11,276 bases of DNA, taken from positions 1-11,276 of the forward strand of contig CAZBLR010000045.1 of assembly GCA_964492895.1 (NCBI GenBank). Reading direction: 5' to 3'. Below the pieces are notes generated by a model. It was given only the letters and a program-made list of their open reading frames with translations. It searched no databases and was not told where the DNA came from. This document shows, piece after piece, positions 1 through 8,441 of this stretch. The DNA is from DATLWN01 sp964492895 (GTDB taxonomy: Bacteria > Pseudomonadota > Zetaproteobacteria > Mariprofundales > Mariprofundaceae). The position numbers were made by a program, and so were the translations under genes. Positions within the stretch are counted from its first letter, which is position 1, and every line of letters begins with the position of its first letter.

Positions 1-35
1 CAAATCAGCTGCTCTACCAACTGAGCTATGCCGGC
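1..35 (-). tRNA. tRNA-Thr (UGU), 5' half, cut by window edge
   Basis: Read on the minus strand, this begins with a 7-nt acceptor 5' strand (GCCGGCA), then TA, a D-arm (GCTC, loop AGTTGGTA, GAGC), A26 and the anticodon 5' strand GCTGA. The loop begins TTTG, so anticodon positions 34-35 are U and G. UG-starting anticodons are Thr, Pro, Ala or Ser. The overall sequence closely matches bacterial tRNA-Thr(UGU) as I know it, so Thr is the best reading. The third anticodon base, variable loop, T-arm and 3' end lie outside the window. It follows gltX by 83 bp in the same direction. I could not find a convincing separate promoter in the gap, so joint transcription is possible. Confidence 0.85.
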
Positions 36-118
36 TTGAGCGGCGCATGTTACTGGGGTTCGTCCCGAATACAAGAGCACATCCTGCGAGCCTGCGGCCT
101 GGCACAACGCTCATGCCG

Positions 119-1522
119 TCACGGCGCCGCCTGCAGCCTGTCCATGCCGGTGCGGATGCGCGCCAGCGATTCGGCCTTGCCCAGCAGGGCCAGGGTCAGG
201 TCGATCGGCGGCGACACCGGCACGCCGGCGATGAGCACGCGGATCGGCTGCGCCAGATGCCCCAGCTTGGCGTCCGCCTGCTCGCACACCCGGTGCAGCA
301 CCGGGTGGATATGCTCGGCATGCCAGTGCTCCAGGGCCTCGGCCTCCTCGACGAAGGCCTGCAGCAGCGCGAAGGCATCGGAGCTGAAGTGCTTGGCCAC
401 GGCCTTGTCGTCGTAGCCTTGGGGAGCCTGATAGAACACGCGCGCGCCCTCAGCCAGCTCGTTCAGCCCCTTGGAGCGCTCCTGCAGGGCGGCGATGACC
501 GGCTCCAGCGCAGGACCCTGGCGGGTATCGACGCCGGCCGCCGCCAGGCGCGCGACGACCTCGCCGCGCAGCTCCGCCGGCTCCATGGCACGCAGGTAGT
601 GGGCATTCAGCCAGTCCAGCTTCTGCTGGTCGAAGCGCGCCGCGGTCTTGCCCACGTTGCGGATGTCGAACAGGCCGACCAGCTCCTCGCGGCTGAACAC
701 CTCGGTATCCCCGTGCGACCAGCCCAGCCGCGCCAGGTAGTTGATCACGGCCGCGGGCAGGTAGCCCGCCTCACGGTAGTCGGTGATCGCCACCGCCCCG
801 TGGCGCTTGGACATCTTGGCCCCGTCCGGGCCGTGGATCAGCGGGATGTGCGCGAACTGCGGCACCGGCAGATCCAGCGCCCGGTACAGCTGCATCTGGC
901 GCGGCGTGTTGTTCAGATGGTCGGAACCGCGGATCACGTGCGTGATGCCCATCTCGGCATCGTCCACGACCACGGCCAGGTTGTAGGTCGGCGTGCCGTC
1001 CGAGCGCATCAGGATCAGGTCGTCGAGCTCCTGGTTGGCGAAGCTGACGTCGCCGAGCACCAGGTCGCGCACCAGCGTCTCGCCCTCGTCCGGGGATCTG
1101 AAGCGGATCACGTGCGGCACGTCCTCGGGCTGGTCGGTGCGATGGCGGCAGCGCCCGTCGTAGCGCGGCTTGACCCCGGCCGCGCGCTGCGCCTCGCGCA
1201 GCGCATCGAGCTCCTCTTTCGAACAGTAGCAGCGGTAGGCCTGGCCTTCGGCCAGCAGCCGGTTCACCGCCGCCACGTGCTGGGCCTCGCGCTGGCGCTG
1301 GAACACGACCCCGCCGTCCCAGTCCAGGCCCAGCCATCGCAAACCGTCGAGAATGACCTCGGTCGCCTCCTCGGTGGAGCGCTCGCGATCGGTGTCCTCG
1401 ATGCGCAGCAGGAACTGCCCGCCGTGGTGCCGGGCATAGAGCCAGGAGAACAGCGCCGTGCGGGCGCCGCCAATGTGCAGCATGCCGGTGGGGGATGGCG
1501 CGAATCGGGTACGGACGGTCAT
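119..1522 (-). CDS. gltX: glutamyl-tRNA synthetase
   Basis: Cytoplasmic class I aminoacyl-tRNA synthetase that charges tRNA-Glu with glutamate using ATP; the product feeds translation and also tetrapyrrole synthesis. At 467 residues it has normal full length. The class I signature is clear: FAPSPTG at residues 7-13 followed by the HIGH-type HIGG at 16-19, and KMSKRHG at 236-242. The zinc-binding set Cys98, Cys100, Cys125 and His127 matches the spacing and numbering known for E. coli GluRS, so this is the zinc-containing discriminating type rather than a short Glu-Q-RS, which would also lack the anticodon-binding C-terminal half seen here. The ATG at 1522 has an AGGAG Shine-Dalgarno (plus-strand 1529-1533) 6-7 nt upstream. 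The gene lies 111 bp downstream of the AsmA-like gene and upstream of a tRNA-Thr gene. Confidence 0.97.
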   Translation of the reverse strand: MTVRTRFAPSPTGMLHIGGARTALFSWLYARHHGGQFLLRIEDTDRERSTEEATEVILDGLRWLGLDWDGGVVFQRQREAQHVAAVNRLLAEGQAYRCYCSKEELDALREAQRAAGVKPRYDGRCRHRTDQPEDVPHVIRFRSPDEGETLVRDLVLGDVSFANQELDDLILMRSDGTPTYNLAVVVDDAEMGITHVIRGSDHLNNTPRQMQLYRALDLPVPQFAHIPLIHGPDGAKMSKRHGAVAITDYREAGYLPAAVINYLARLGWSHGDTEVFSREELVGLFDIRNVGKTAARFDQQKLDWLNAHYLRAMEPAELRGEVVARLAAAGVDTRQGPALEPVIAALQERSKGLNELAEGARVFYQAPQGYDDKAVAKHFSSDAFALLQAFVEEAEALEHWHAEHIHPVLHRVCEQADAKLGHLAQPIRVLIAGVPVSPPIDLTLALLGKAESLARIRTGMDRLQAAP

Positions 1523-1565
1523 GACAGGCTCCTGAACGCATGGATCGGGCCGCGAAGCCTAGGGC

Positions 1566-1588
1566 CTGTTCACATAAAATGCGAACAG
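1566..1588. promoter_or_regulatory. 23-bp palindrome in the gltX leader region
   Basis: CTGTTC (1566-1571) and GAACAG (1583-1588) form a perfect inverted repeat. The 11 bp between them continue the symmetry with CAT/ATG after one position that would be a G-U pair when read as minus-strand RNA. That RNA could fold into a 10-bp stem with a UUU loop. It sits 44-66 bp upstream of the gltX start and contains a TTTTAT hexamer that could pass for a -10 box on the minus strand, but no -35 stands at the right distance. No T-tract follows on either strand, so it does not look like an intrinsic terminator. It could be an operator or a leader hairpin; nothing here identifies the factor. Confidence 0.4.
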
Positions 1589-1633
1589 ACAAATAAGCCG
1601 GAGGGCGCTAACGGAACGGCCGCATGCGCCGGG

Positions 1634-4399
1634 CTACGGCCGCAGCACCTCGACACGGATGCCGATGGAGCCCTGGCCGCGGTTGGCCTGCGTCGGCCAT
1701 ACCGGGAACAGGCGGCGGCGGGGGATGCCCCGTTCGGTCATGAAGCGCGCGATCATGTCCTGCGTATGGCGGATCGTGGCCACGAGCCCGGCGTCCGGGT
1801 CCTGGTTGCCCAGCTGCGGCCGCAGATCGACCACGAGCCGCTTGTCGGCGACCAGCACCCGCCACAGCTTGCGCAGCCGTACCCGCTCGTTGTGGCTCAG
1901 CCCGGCCCTGCCGTGCAGGCGGATGCGCGTCTCCATGCGCACCCCGGCCGCGGCCGGCCCGAGCACGGCCTGCGAGGATTCCGCCCTGGACCGGAACGCG
2001 GCGAGCAGTGCATCACCGAGATCGGACCAGGCGACGGGGCCGGGGGCGGCCTGGGTGTAATCGGCAGCGAGCGTCATCAGCCGGTTCGCCTGCAGGCGAT
2101 GCAGCAGGTCGTGGGCGCCGAAGCCGGTGCGCCCCAGGAAGGGATCGTTGGGGAACACGCCGGATTCGAGTTGCCAGCGGTGCAGCCACAGCCGCAGATG
2201 GCCATGGCCCGGGCCCTGCCCGTCATCCTGCCACGTGAACCGCGTCGACCAGCGCCCGCGCACGACGCGCGGCGCCCCGGAGACCTGCAGCCATTCGTTG
2301 AGGAAGAAAGGACGGGCGCTGGTGACGCTGCCCTTCAGGTCGGCCCGCAGCTGTCCGGCGAAGCGGCCCATGGAGCCGGTCACGCGCAATGCCCCGCCGT
2401 CGAGGTCCCCGGACAGAGCGAACGGCGCCATTTGGCCCTCGGCCCAGTCCGACAGCTGAAGCTCGACATTGCTGGCCCACACGGCATCGGCACGGCCGAA
2501 GCTGATCGTGCCGCCGTGCCAGGCCATGGCATCGATGCGCCAGTCGGTGCCCGAACGCAGCGGCGGCAGCATGTCGCCGGCCGTGCCGGCGTCCGCCTGC
2601 GCGACCGGCGTCAGCGACTGCAGGGCCCCCTGGTAGCGCCAGCCGGTCGCCTGCACGCGCCGCAACGCCTGCACGGGCACCCCGGTGCCGACCTTGTCCA
2701 GATCGATATCCACCTGCGCCGCGCGCCAGCTGTCGCCCTGCCAGGAAAGCGCCACGTCCCTGGCCGACATGCTGCCGGACGCCGTCCACTGGCCATGGAC
2801 CACATCCACGGCCAGGGCGAGCCCGGCCCGCCCCTCGAGCTGCACGGCCGAACCGGTCTGCGGCGATTCGGCGAAGGGCAGGATGGCGCGAAGCTGGGTC
2901 AGCGCCAGGCCGGCGACGTCCACATCCAGGCGGATGCCGGCATCCCCCGGCCAGGCCCAATGCCCCTGGCCCTCGACCTTCCACGACACGGGGGGATCGG
3001 CGGCGCGCAATGCGCACGTAAAGGCACCGCCGGCGAGCCGGGCCTGGCCGGATAGCGGCAGCGTGCGCAGCATCGGCCGACCGTCGGCAAAGACCAGCAC
3101 CACGGCCAGGCGCGAGACCTGCGCCGCCCTGACTTCCAGCCGCCACGGGACAGCGTCCGCGGCTGCGGGTGCCTGATCCGGGACCAGGCGGATCTCGCCG
3201 CCCGTCATGCCCAGCTCGCCGACCGTGCATGCATGGCGGGCCAGATCCAGCCTCGCATCCGCGACGTCGACACGGTCGATGCGCCAGTCGGGCCGGTTCT
3301 CCGCATCGCCGGCCCATGCTGCCGGCGCATAGTCGAGGTCGCGGATCTGCCCCTTGGCGATCCGGACCTTGCCGGCCGGCGCGGACCCGTCCGCCCAGTC
3401 CGCCTCGACGTCACCGGAGAAGCGGCCGGATTGCAGGCGGCGGCCATACCACAGCGGCGCCAGCGCCTTCATCGGGGCCAGCGACCAGGACACGGCCGAG
3501 ATACGGGCATGCCAGCGCTCGCCGGCCTGGTCGGCCCGCCATTGCAGCGAGGGCACGACCGAGGTGTCGTCGACGACCAGCGCCCCGCTGACGACGCGCG
3601 TGCCGCCTTCCAGGTGCGAGCGCGCGACGGCTCCGCTCGCATCCGTGCGCCATCGCCACCGCAGGCTGCCGCTGAGCTCGCCGGCCAGCGGGGAAAGCCC
3701 CATGATCTCGCGCGCCGCGGCGCGGCCGTCCACCCGGTCCCAGCTCACGGCGACATCGCCGGCGGCCCCCCCCGCGACCCGCAGCATCCGGCTCTGCAAG
3801 GTCAGCGAGGCCCCGTGATACAGGAAGCCGCCCCGGATCGTCCGCCCCTCGGGCTGCGCCCGGATCAGCAGGTTCAGGCCGTCGAAGATCCAGCGGCGGG
3901 CGTCGCCCGGCCCTGTGGACATCACCAGCGTTCCACCCTGGATCTCCAGGTGGCGGGCCGAGAACCATATCTGGTGGAACATGGTGGCGCCGGACCCCGG
4001 CTGCAGCGCCAGCAGATGCAGCGCGGCCGCGGCGGACAGCTGCAGGCGGGGCGCGGTCATGGTGACGCGGGACAGCGCCGGATGCCCCCCGAGCAGGGAG
4101 TCGATGCGGCCGTACAGCAGCACCTCGGGGATCGACAGCGACATGCCGCCGGCCTCCAGGTGCACGCCGTCCAGGGTCAGGGCGTTGCGCAGCAGGTGGA
4201 AACGCACCCGCTCGACGCTGCCGCCGGAGCTGCGCGCCCACTGGCCCACGGTGGCCCGCGCCAGGTCCTGGGTATGCGCCTGGATGGCGAAATGGGCCGC
4301 CACCAGCAGCAGCGCCGACATGCTGATGCCGGCCAGGTACCAGCGCGCCCGGGCGGGAAACAGGCCGACCGGATGGCGGAACAGATGCTGGTGCGCCAT
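1634..4399 (-). CDS. AsmA/DUF748-like envelope protein, membrane-anchored
   Basis: A 921-residue protein that I assign to the AsmA superfamily broadly, probably DUF748-like, by architecture rather than by a diagnostic motif. An Arg-rich N-terminus (R8, R16, R18) precedes one hydrophobic segment at about residues 20-40, so the rest should lie in the periplasm. The long middle consists of alternating short hydrophobic strands of the kind that form a beta-groove, such as LTLDGVHLEAGG near residue 73 and repeated LSG, GSMS and GSL turns. The last about 53 residues (RHTQDMIARFMTERGIP, then RLFPV and GSIGIRVEV) resemble a degenerate OmpA-type C-terminal domain. AsmA-like proteins are linked to lipid handling in the envelope; that role here is inference. 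It begins 24 bp after acs and is probably cotranscribed with it. The start ATG has only a G-rich stretch ahead of it, so the exact start is less certain. Confidence 0.75.
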   Translation of the reverse strand: MAHQHLFRHPVGLFPARARWYLAGISMSALLLVAAHFAIQAHTQDLARATVGQWARSSGGSVERVRFHLLRNALTLDGVHLEAGGMSLSIPEVLLYGRIDSLLGGHPALSRVTMTAPRLQLSAAAALHLLALQPGSGATMFHQIWFSARHLEIQGGTLVMSTGPGDARRWIFDGLNLLIRAQPEGRTIRGGFLYHGASLTLQSRMLRVAGGAAGDVAVSWDRVDGRAAAREIMGLSPLAGELSGSLRWRWRTDASGAVARSHLEGGTRVVSGALVVDDTSVVPSLQWRADQAGERWHARISAVSWSLAPMKALAPLWYGRRLQSGRFSGDVEADWADGSAPAGKVRIAKGQIRDLDYAPAAWAGDAENRPDWRIDRVDVADARLDLARHACTVGELGMTGGEIRLVPDQAPAAADAVPWRLEVRAAQVSRLAVVLVFADGRPMLRTLPLSGQARLAGGAFTCALRAADPPVSWKVEGQGHWAWPGDAGIRLDVDVAGLALTQLRAILPFAESPQTGSAVQLEGRAGLALAVDVVHGQWTASGSMSARDVALSWQGDSWRAAQVDIDLDKVGTGVPVQALRRVQATGWRYQGALQSLTPVAQADAGTAGDMLPPLRSGTDWRIDAMAWHGGTISFGRADAVWASNVELQLSDWAEGQMAPFALSGDLDGGALRVTGSMGRFAGQLRADLKGSVTSARPFFLNEWLQVSGAPRVVRGRWSTRFTWQDDGQGPGHGHLRLWLHRWQLESGVFPNDPFLGRTGFGAHDLLHRLQANRLMTLAADYTQAAPGPVAWSDLGDALLAAFRSRAESSQAVLGPAAAGVRMETRIRLHGRAGLSHNERVRLRKLWRVLVADKRLVVDLRPQLGNQDPDAGLVATIRHTQDMIARFMTERGIPRRRLFPVWPTQANRGQGSIGIRVEVLRP

Positions 4400-4423
4400 A
4401 CCCCCGAAACGGTCAGTCGGCGT

Positions 4424-6373
<1,950 letters not shown>

Positions 6374-6402
6374 GATCTCCCCCCATCCGTGAAGTCTGGA
6401 CC

Positions 6403-6432
6403 AATCTAGCAGCCGATGCAGCGTCCGGCGAA
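6403..6432 (-). promoter_or_regulatory. weak candidate sigma-70 promoter for acs
   Basis: On the minus strand TTCGCC (plus 6427-6432) and TAGATT (plus 6403-6408) stand 18 bp apart in the 119-bp divergent acs-cutA gap. The match is 3/6 and 4/6 to consensus. It would give a 5' leader of roughly 20 nt before ATG 6373. In such a GC-rich gap this is the most AT-rich hexamer on offer, but the evidence is thin. I found no clear promoter for cutA on the opposite strand. Confidence 0.3.
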
Positions 6433-6492
6433 TCGCAGACCCCTCTCCGCGTGCGGGTGCCAATGGGCCCGATTCGGCGTAGGCTGCCCCGC

Positions 6493-6828
6493 ATGTCCGG
6501 GGAAATCTGCCTGATCCTGACCACGGTCGACAGCGAGGACACCGCTCGACACATGGCCCGATCGCTGGTGGAGCAGCGGCTGGCGGCCTGCGTGCAGATG
6601 CTTCCCGGCATGCGTTCGCTGTATCGCTGGCAGGGCAGGACGGAGGAGGCCGGCGAGACGCTGGTCCAGATCAAGACCGCGCCCGGGCGGGCCGGCGACG
6701 TCGTCCGCTGGCTGGAGAAGCACCACCCGTACGAACTGCCGGAGATTGTCCGCCTCGACGGCACGGCCTCGGCGCCCTACGCTGCCTGGGCCGCCGAGGC
6801 GACCACCATCCAGGAGCCTGCCCCATGA
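6493..6828 (+). CDS. cutA: CutA1-type divalent-cation tolerance protein
   Basis: A 111-residue protein, the usual length of CutA1, which forms a ferredoxin-like-fold trimer related in shape to PII signal proteins. Family landmarks are ILTTVDS (8-14), LAACVQMLPGMRSLYRWQG (30-48) and HHPYELPEIV (77-86). CutA has been tied to copper tolerance in E. coli, but its molecular role remains unsettled, and part of that phenotype belongs to the neighbouring dsbD. The pairing with a CcdA/DsbD-like gene is repeated here: the stop TGA overlaps the next gene's ATG as ATGA, implying translational coupling. I start at 6493 because homologues begin just before the first strand (EICLILTT). An in-frame ATG at 6463 would add ten Arg/Pro-rich residues. 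Neither start has a strong Shine-Dalgarno. Confidence 0.93.
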   Translation: MSGEICLILTTVDSEDTARHMARSLVEQRLAACVQMLPGMRSLYRWQGRTEEAGETLVQIKTAPGRAGDVVRWLEKHHPYELPEIVRLDGTASAPYAAWAAEATTIQEPAP

Positions 6829-7580
6829 TTGACGTGACCTTTGCCGGTGCCCTGCTGGCCGGCCTGTTGTCCTTCCTGTCGCCATGCGTGCTGCCGCTGG
6901 TGCCCGCCTACCTGTCCTACATCAGCGGCGTCTCCGTCGACGCCCTGCAAAGCGATGCGCCCGAGCAGGGACGCGTGCGCCGCCATGTGCTGGCCCAGTC
7001 GCTGTGGTTCGTGCTCGGCTTCAGCCTCGTGTTCATCGCGCTGGGCGCCTCCGCCTCGTTCCTCGGCCAGTGGCTGCTGGTTCACATGGCGATCCTGGGC
7101 AAGGCCGCCGGCGTGCTGATCATGATCTTCGGCCTGCACTACATCGGCGTGATCCGCATCCCCTTCCTGATGATGGAGGCCAGGCTCGACACCTCGAAGG
7201 TCAACCCCGGCCACGGCCTCGGTGCCGTGATGCTCGGCGGCGCCTTCGCCTTCGGCTGGACCCCCTGCGTCGGGCCGATCCTCGGCGCCATCCTGGCCCT
7301 GGCCGGGGCCCAGAGCGAGCTGGGGCGCGGCATCGGGCTGCTTGCCGCCTACTCGGCGGGGCTCGCCATCCCCTTCCTGCTGGCCGCCTTCGCCACCGGC
7401 GCCTTCCTGCGCTGGGCCAAGCGCTTCCGCCGGCACCTGCACGCCGTCGAGGTCACCTCCGGTGTGCTGCTGTTCGCCGTCGGCCTGCTGATCTTCCTCG
7501 GCAGCTTCAGCATCATCGCCGCCTGGATCATCCGCTACATGCCGTGGCTGGCGCACCTCGAGGCCACCGTGAACCCCTGA
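6825..7580 (+). CDS. ccdA: CcdA / DsbD beta-domain-type membrane thiol-disulfide carrier
   Basis: Inner-membrane protein of 251 residues that should move reducing equivalents from cytoplasmic thioredoxin across the membrane to periplasmic thiol proteins, for cytochrome c maturation or disulfide repair. Six hydrophobic segments are visible at about residues 6-28, 56-80, 86-110, 132-158, 168-192 and 208-232. The redox cysteine pair is present in the family contexts LSPCVLPLVPAYLSY (Cys21) and GWTPCVGPILG (Cys148). The periplasmic alpha and gamma domains of full DsbD are absent, so this is the short CcdA form (the symbol is by family; ScsB/DsbD fragments are alternatives). It is coupled to cutA by a 4-nt ATGA overlap. 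No cytochrome c maturation gene lies in the window, so its partner is unknown. Confidence 0.9.
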   Translation: MIDVTFAGALLAGLLSFLSPCVLPLVPAYLSYISGVSVDALQSDAPEQGRVRRHVLAQSLWFVLGFSLVFIALGASASFLGQWLLVHMAILGKAAGVLIMIFGLHYIGVIRIPFLMMEARLDTSKVNPGHGLGAVMLGGAFAFGWTPCVGPILGAILALAGAQSELGRGIGLLAAYSAGLAIPFLLAAFATGAFLRWAKRFRRHLHAVEVTSGVLLFAVGLLIFLGSFSIIAAWIIRYMPWLAHLEATVNP

Positions 7581-7597
7581 ACCGGTGGCACGGCTTA

Positions 7598-7626
7598 TTG
7601 ACCCTGTGCATGCCGGGTGCTTCAAT
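7598..7626 (+). promoter_or_regulatory. sigma-70-type promoter for the zapB-like/zapA unit
   Basis: TTGACC (7598-7603, 5/6) and TTCAAT (7621-7626, 4/6) are separated by the ideal 17 bp. They lie in the 53-bp gap between ccdA and the zapB-like gene. Transcription would begin at about 7633-7634, on or next to the ATG at 7634. Confidence 0.55.
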
Positions 7627-7633
7627 GCTCTGC

Positions 7634-7924
7634 ATGCAGAACGCTTCCAACCATGACGCGATCGCCGAACGCGTCGAACGGCTGAGCGAGGCCATGGCGG
7701 AGATCCGCCGGGCCATGGAACGCCTGATGGCGGAGAACCAGCGCATGCGCGAGGTCATCCGCCTGGCCGAGAGCGAGCTGCGCAAACGTCGCGACCAGGT
7801 GCAGCAGCTCGAGGGCGAGATCCACGGGCTGCAGAACGATAGGCTCGAGGCCAAGGCCCGCGTCGAGCATGCGATGGAAAAGCTCGACGAGCTGATGACC
7901 CAGACCGATCCCAACAACCCATGA
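7634..7924 (+). CDS. ZapB-like coiled-coil protein (TIGR02449-like)
   Basis: A 96-residue protein that is nearly all heptad coiled coil from about residue 8 to 90, rich in Glu, Arg, Leu and Met. The C-terminal part (LQNDRLEAKARVEHAMEKLDEL, about residues 66-87, quoted here in two overlapping motifs: LQNDRLEAKARVE and EHAMEKLDEL) resembles the TIGR02449 proteins that precede zapA in Pseudomonas and relatives. These are thought to act with ZapA at the FtsZ division ring, as ZapB does in E. coli; position and coiled coil support this, direct proof does not. In-frame ATGs at 7610 and 7625 are alternative starts. None of the three has a Shine-Dalgarno. I prefer 7634 because the promoter at 7598-7626 would start the mRNA there. 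The stop overlaps a micro-ORF that leads to zapA. Confidence 0.75.
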   Translation: MQNASNHDAIAERVERLSEAMAEIRRAMERLMAENQRMREVIRLAESELRKRRDQVQQLEGEIHGLQNDRLEAKARVEHAMEKLDELMTQTDPNNP

Positions 7925-7941
7925 GCCCCACCAACCCATGA
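7921..7941 (+). other. six-codon micro-ORF (MSPTNP) joining zapB-like stop to zapA start
   Basis: ATG AGC CCC ACC AAC CCA TGA. Its ATG overlaps the zapB-like TGA as ATGA at 7921-7924, and its TGA overlaps the zapA ATG as ATGA at 7938-7941. It lies within a 13-nt direct repeat (CAACCCATGAGCC at 7915-7927 and 7932-7944). No Shine-Dalgarno precedes zapA, so stepwise termination-reinitiation through this micro-ORF is a plausible way to translate zapA. Translation of the peptide itself is unproven. Confidence 0.35.
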
Positions 7942-8231
7942 GCCATTCCGTCGAAGTCACCCTGATGGGCCGCAGCTTCACCATCCGCACGGACGATGAT
8001 CCGGAGCAGGTGCAGGCCGCCGCCGCCATCGTGCAGACCAAGATCGACGAGCTGCGCAGCCTCGGCGCGGCGGTGGCCTCCGACCGCCTGCTGACGCTGG
8101 TCGCCCTGAATCTGGCGGGCGAATTGCTGCAGAAGGAACACGGCCAGGTCGAGCGCATCGACGACTTGCTCTCGTCCCTGGATCATGTAGTATCACAAGC
8201 AGAGGGTTTGGCAAAAGCGCCCCTGCGCTGA
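7938..8231 (+). CDS. zapA: cell division protein ZapA
   Basis: Small cytoplasmic protein of 97 residues that binds and bundles FtsZ filaments at the division septum. It has the ZapA layout: a beta-rich head with VEVTLMGRSFTIRTDDDPE (residues 5-23), a short helix (QVQAAAAIVQTKIDELR, 24-40), the conserved turn before SDRLLTLVALNLAGELL (48-64), and a C-terminal coiled-coil tail. It follows the ZapB-like gene by 13 bp. The order zapB-like, zapA, ssrS, fau is the one known from gammaproteobacteria, which supports the call. There is no Shine-Dalgarno before the ATG. The last ten codons also form the 5' arm of the 6S RNA terminal stem, so the C-terminal sequence AEGLAKAPLR is under a second, structural constraint. 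Confidence 0.92.
   Translation: MSHSVEVTLMGRSFTIRTDDDPEQVQAAAAIVQTKIDELRSLGAAVASDRLLTLVALNLAGELLQKEHGQVERIDDLLSSLDHVVSQAEGLAKAPLR
8166..8193 (+). promoter_or_regulatory. promoter of 6S RNA inside zapA
   Basis: TTGCTC (8166-8171) and TAGTAT (8188-8193) with a 16-bp spacer; the -10 box is preceded by TG. A start about 6-7 bp downstream, near 8199-8200, coincides with the first base of the terminal stem inferred from RNA folding. That agreement is the main support. Confidence 0.6.
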
Positions 8232-8402
8232 TCGCTTGGCACCACGTTGCCTGAGCCGATACATGTCGAATGGGAGCCCAACTACTCCGGCCGTGCGCGT
8301 CCCTCTGGGGATACCTGACGCCGGGGTGCGGCGCCCACCTCTGTAAAGAGGGTTCGACAACAGTGTGCCGTCAACGTCAGTGCGGGGGCGCCCCTTCTCT
8401 GC
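8199..8402 (+). ncRNA. ssrS: 6S RNA
   Basis: 6S RNA folds into a promoter-like bubble that binds sigma-70 RNA polymerase and holds it back in stationary phase; pRNA synthesis on it causes release. Support here is position between zapA and fau, the conserved string CCTGAGCCGATA (about 8241-8252), and a long closing structure. GCAGAG (8199-8204) pairs with CTCTGC (8397-8402), and GCGCCCCTGCGC (8217-8228) pairs over 12 positions with GTGCGGGGGCGC (8380-8391), using two G-U pairs. The resulting about 204 nt is a typical 6S length. TTTTT at 8403-8407 directly after the stem could end transcription, although a longer transcript into fau, as in E. coli, is possible. Exact ends are inferred from pairing, not from data. 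Confidence 0.92.
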
Positions 8403-8441
8403 TTTTTCCGGGCGTGCAGACCCGGCTATAAAGGGATTCCC

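Noticed and set aside
36..118. Terminator or promoter between gltX and tRNA-Thr
   Set aside because: I see no stable stem with a T-tract on the minus strand and no hexamer pair better than chance.
1566..1588. LexA or CRP binding site at the gltX palindrome
   Set aside because: The half-site spacing fits neither CTGT-N8-ACAG nor TGTGA-N6-TCACA, nor the alphaproteobacterial GTTC direct repeat.
47..3055. Open frame of about 1000 codons on the plus strand, antisense to gltX and the AsmA-like gene
   Set aside because: The translation is low-complexity Arg/Ala/Gly/His-rich with no domain. It is the expected shadow of GC-rich codon use opposite two well-supported genes.
8427..8432. TATAAA as a separate -10 box for fau
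   Set aside because: No acceptable -35 stands 16-18 bp upstream (only TTTTCC). AAAGGG in the same stretch serves well as the Shine-Dalgarno, and the downstream TTTTT of 6S may simply be read through.
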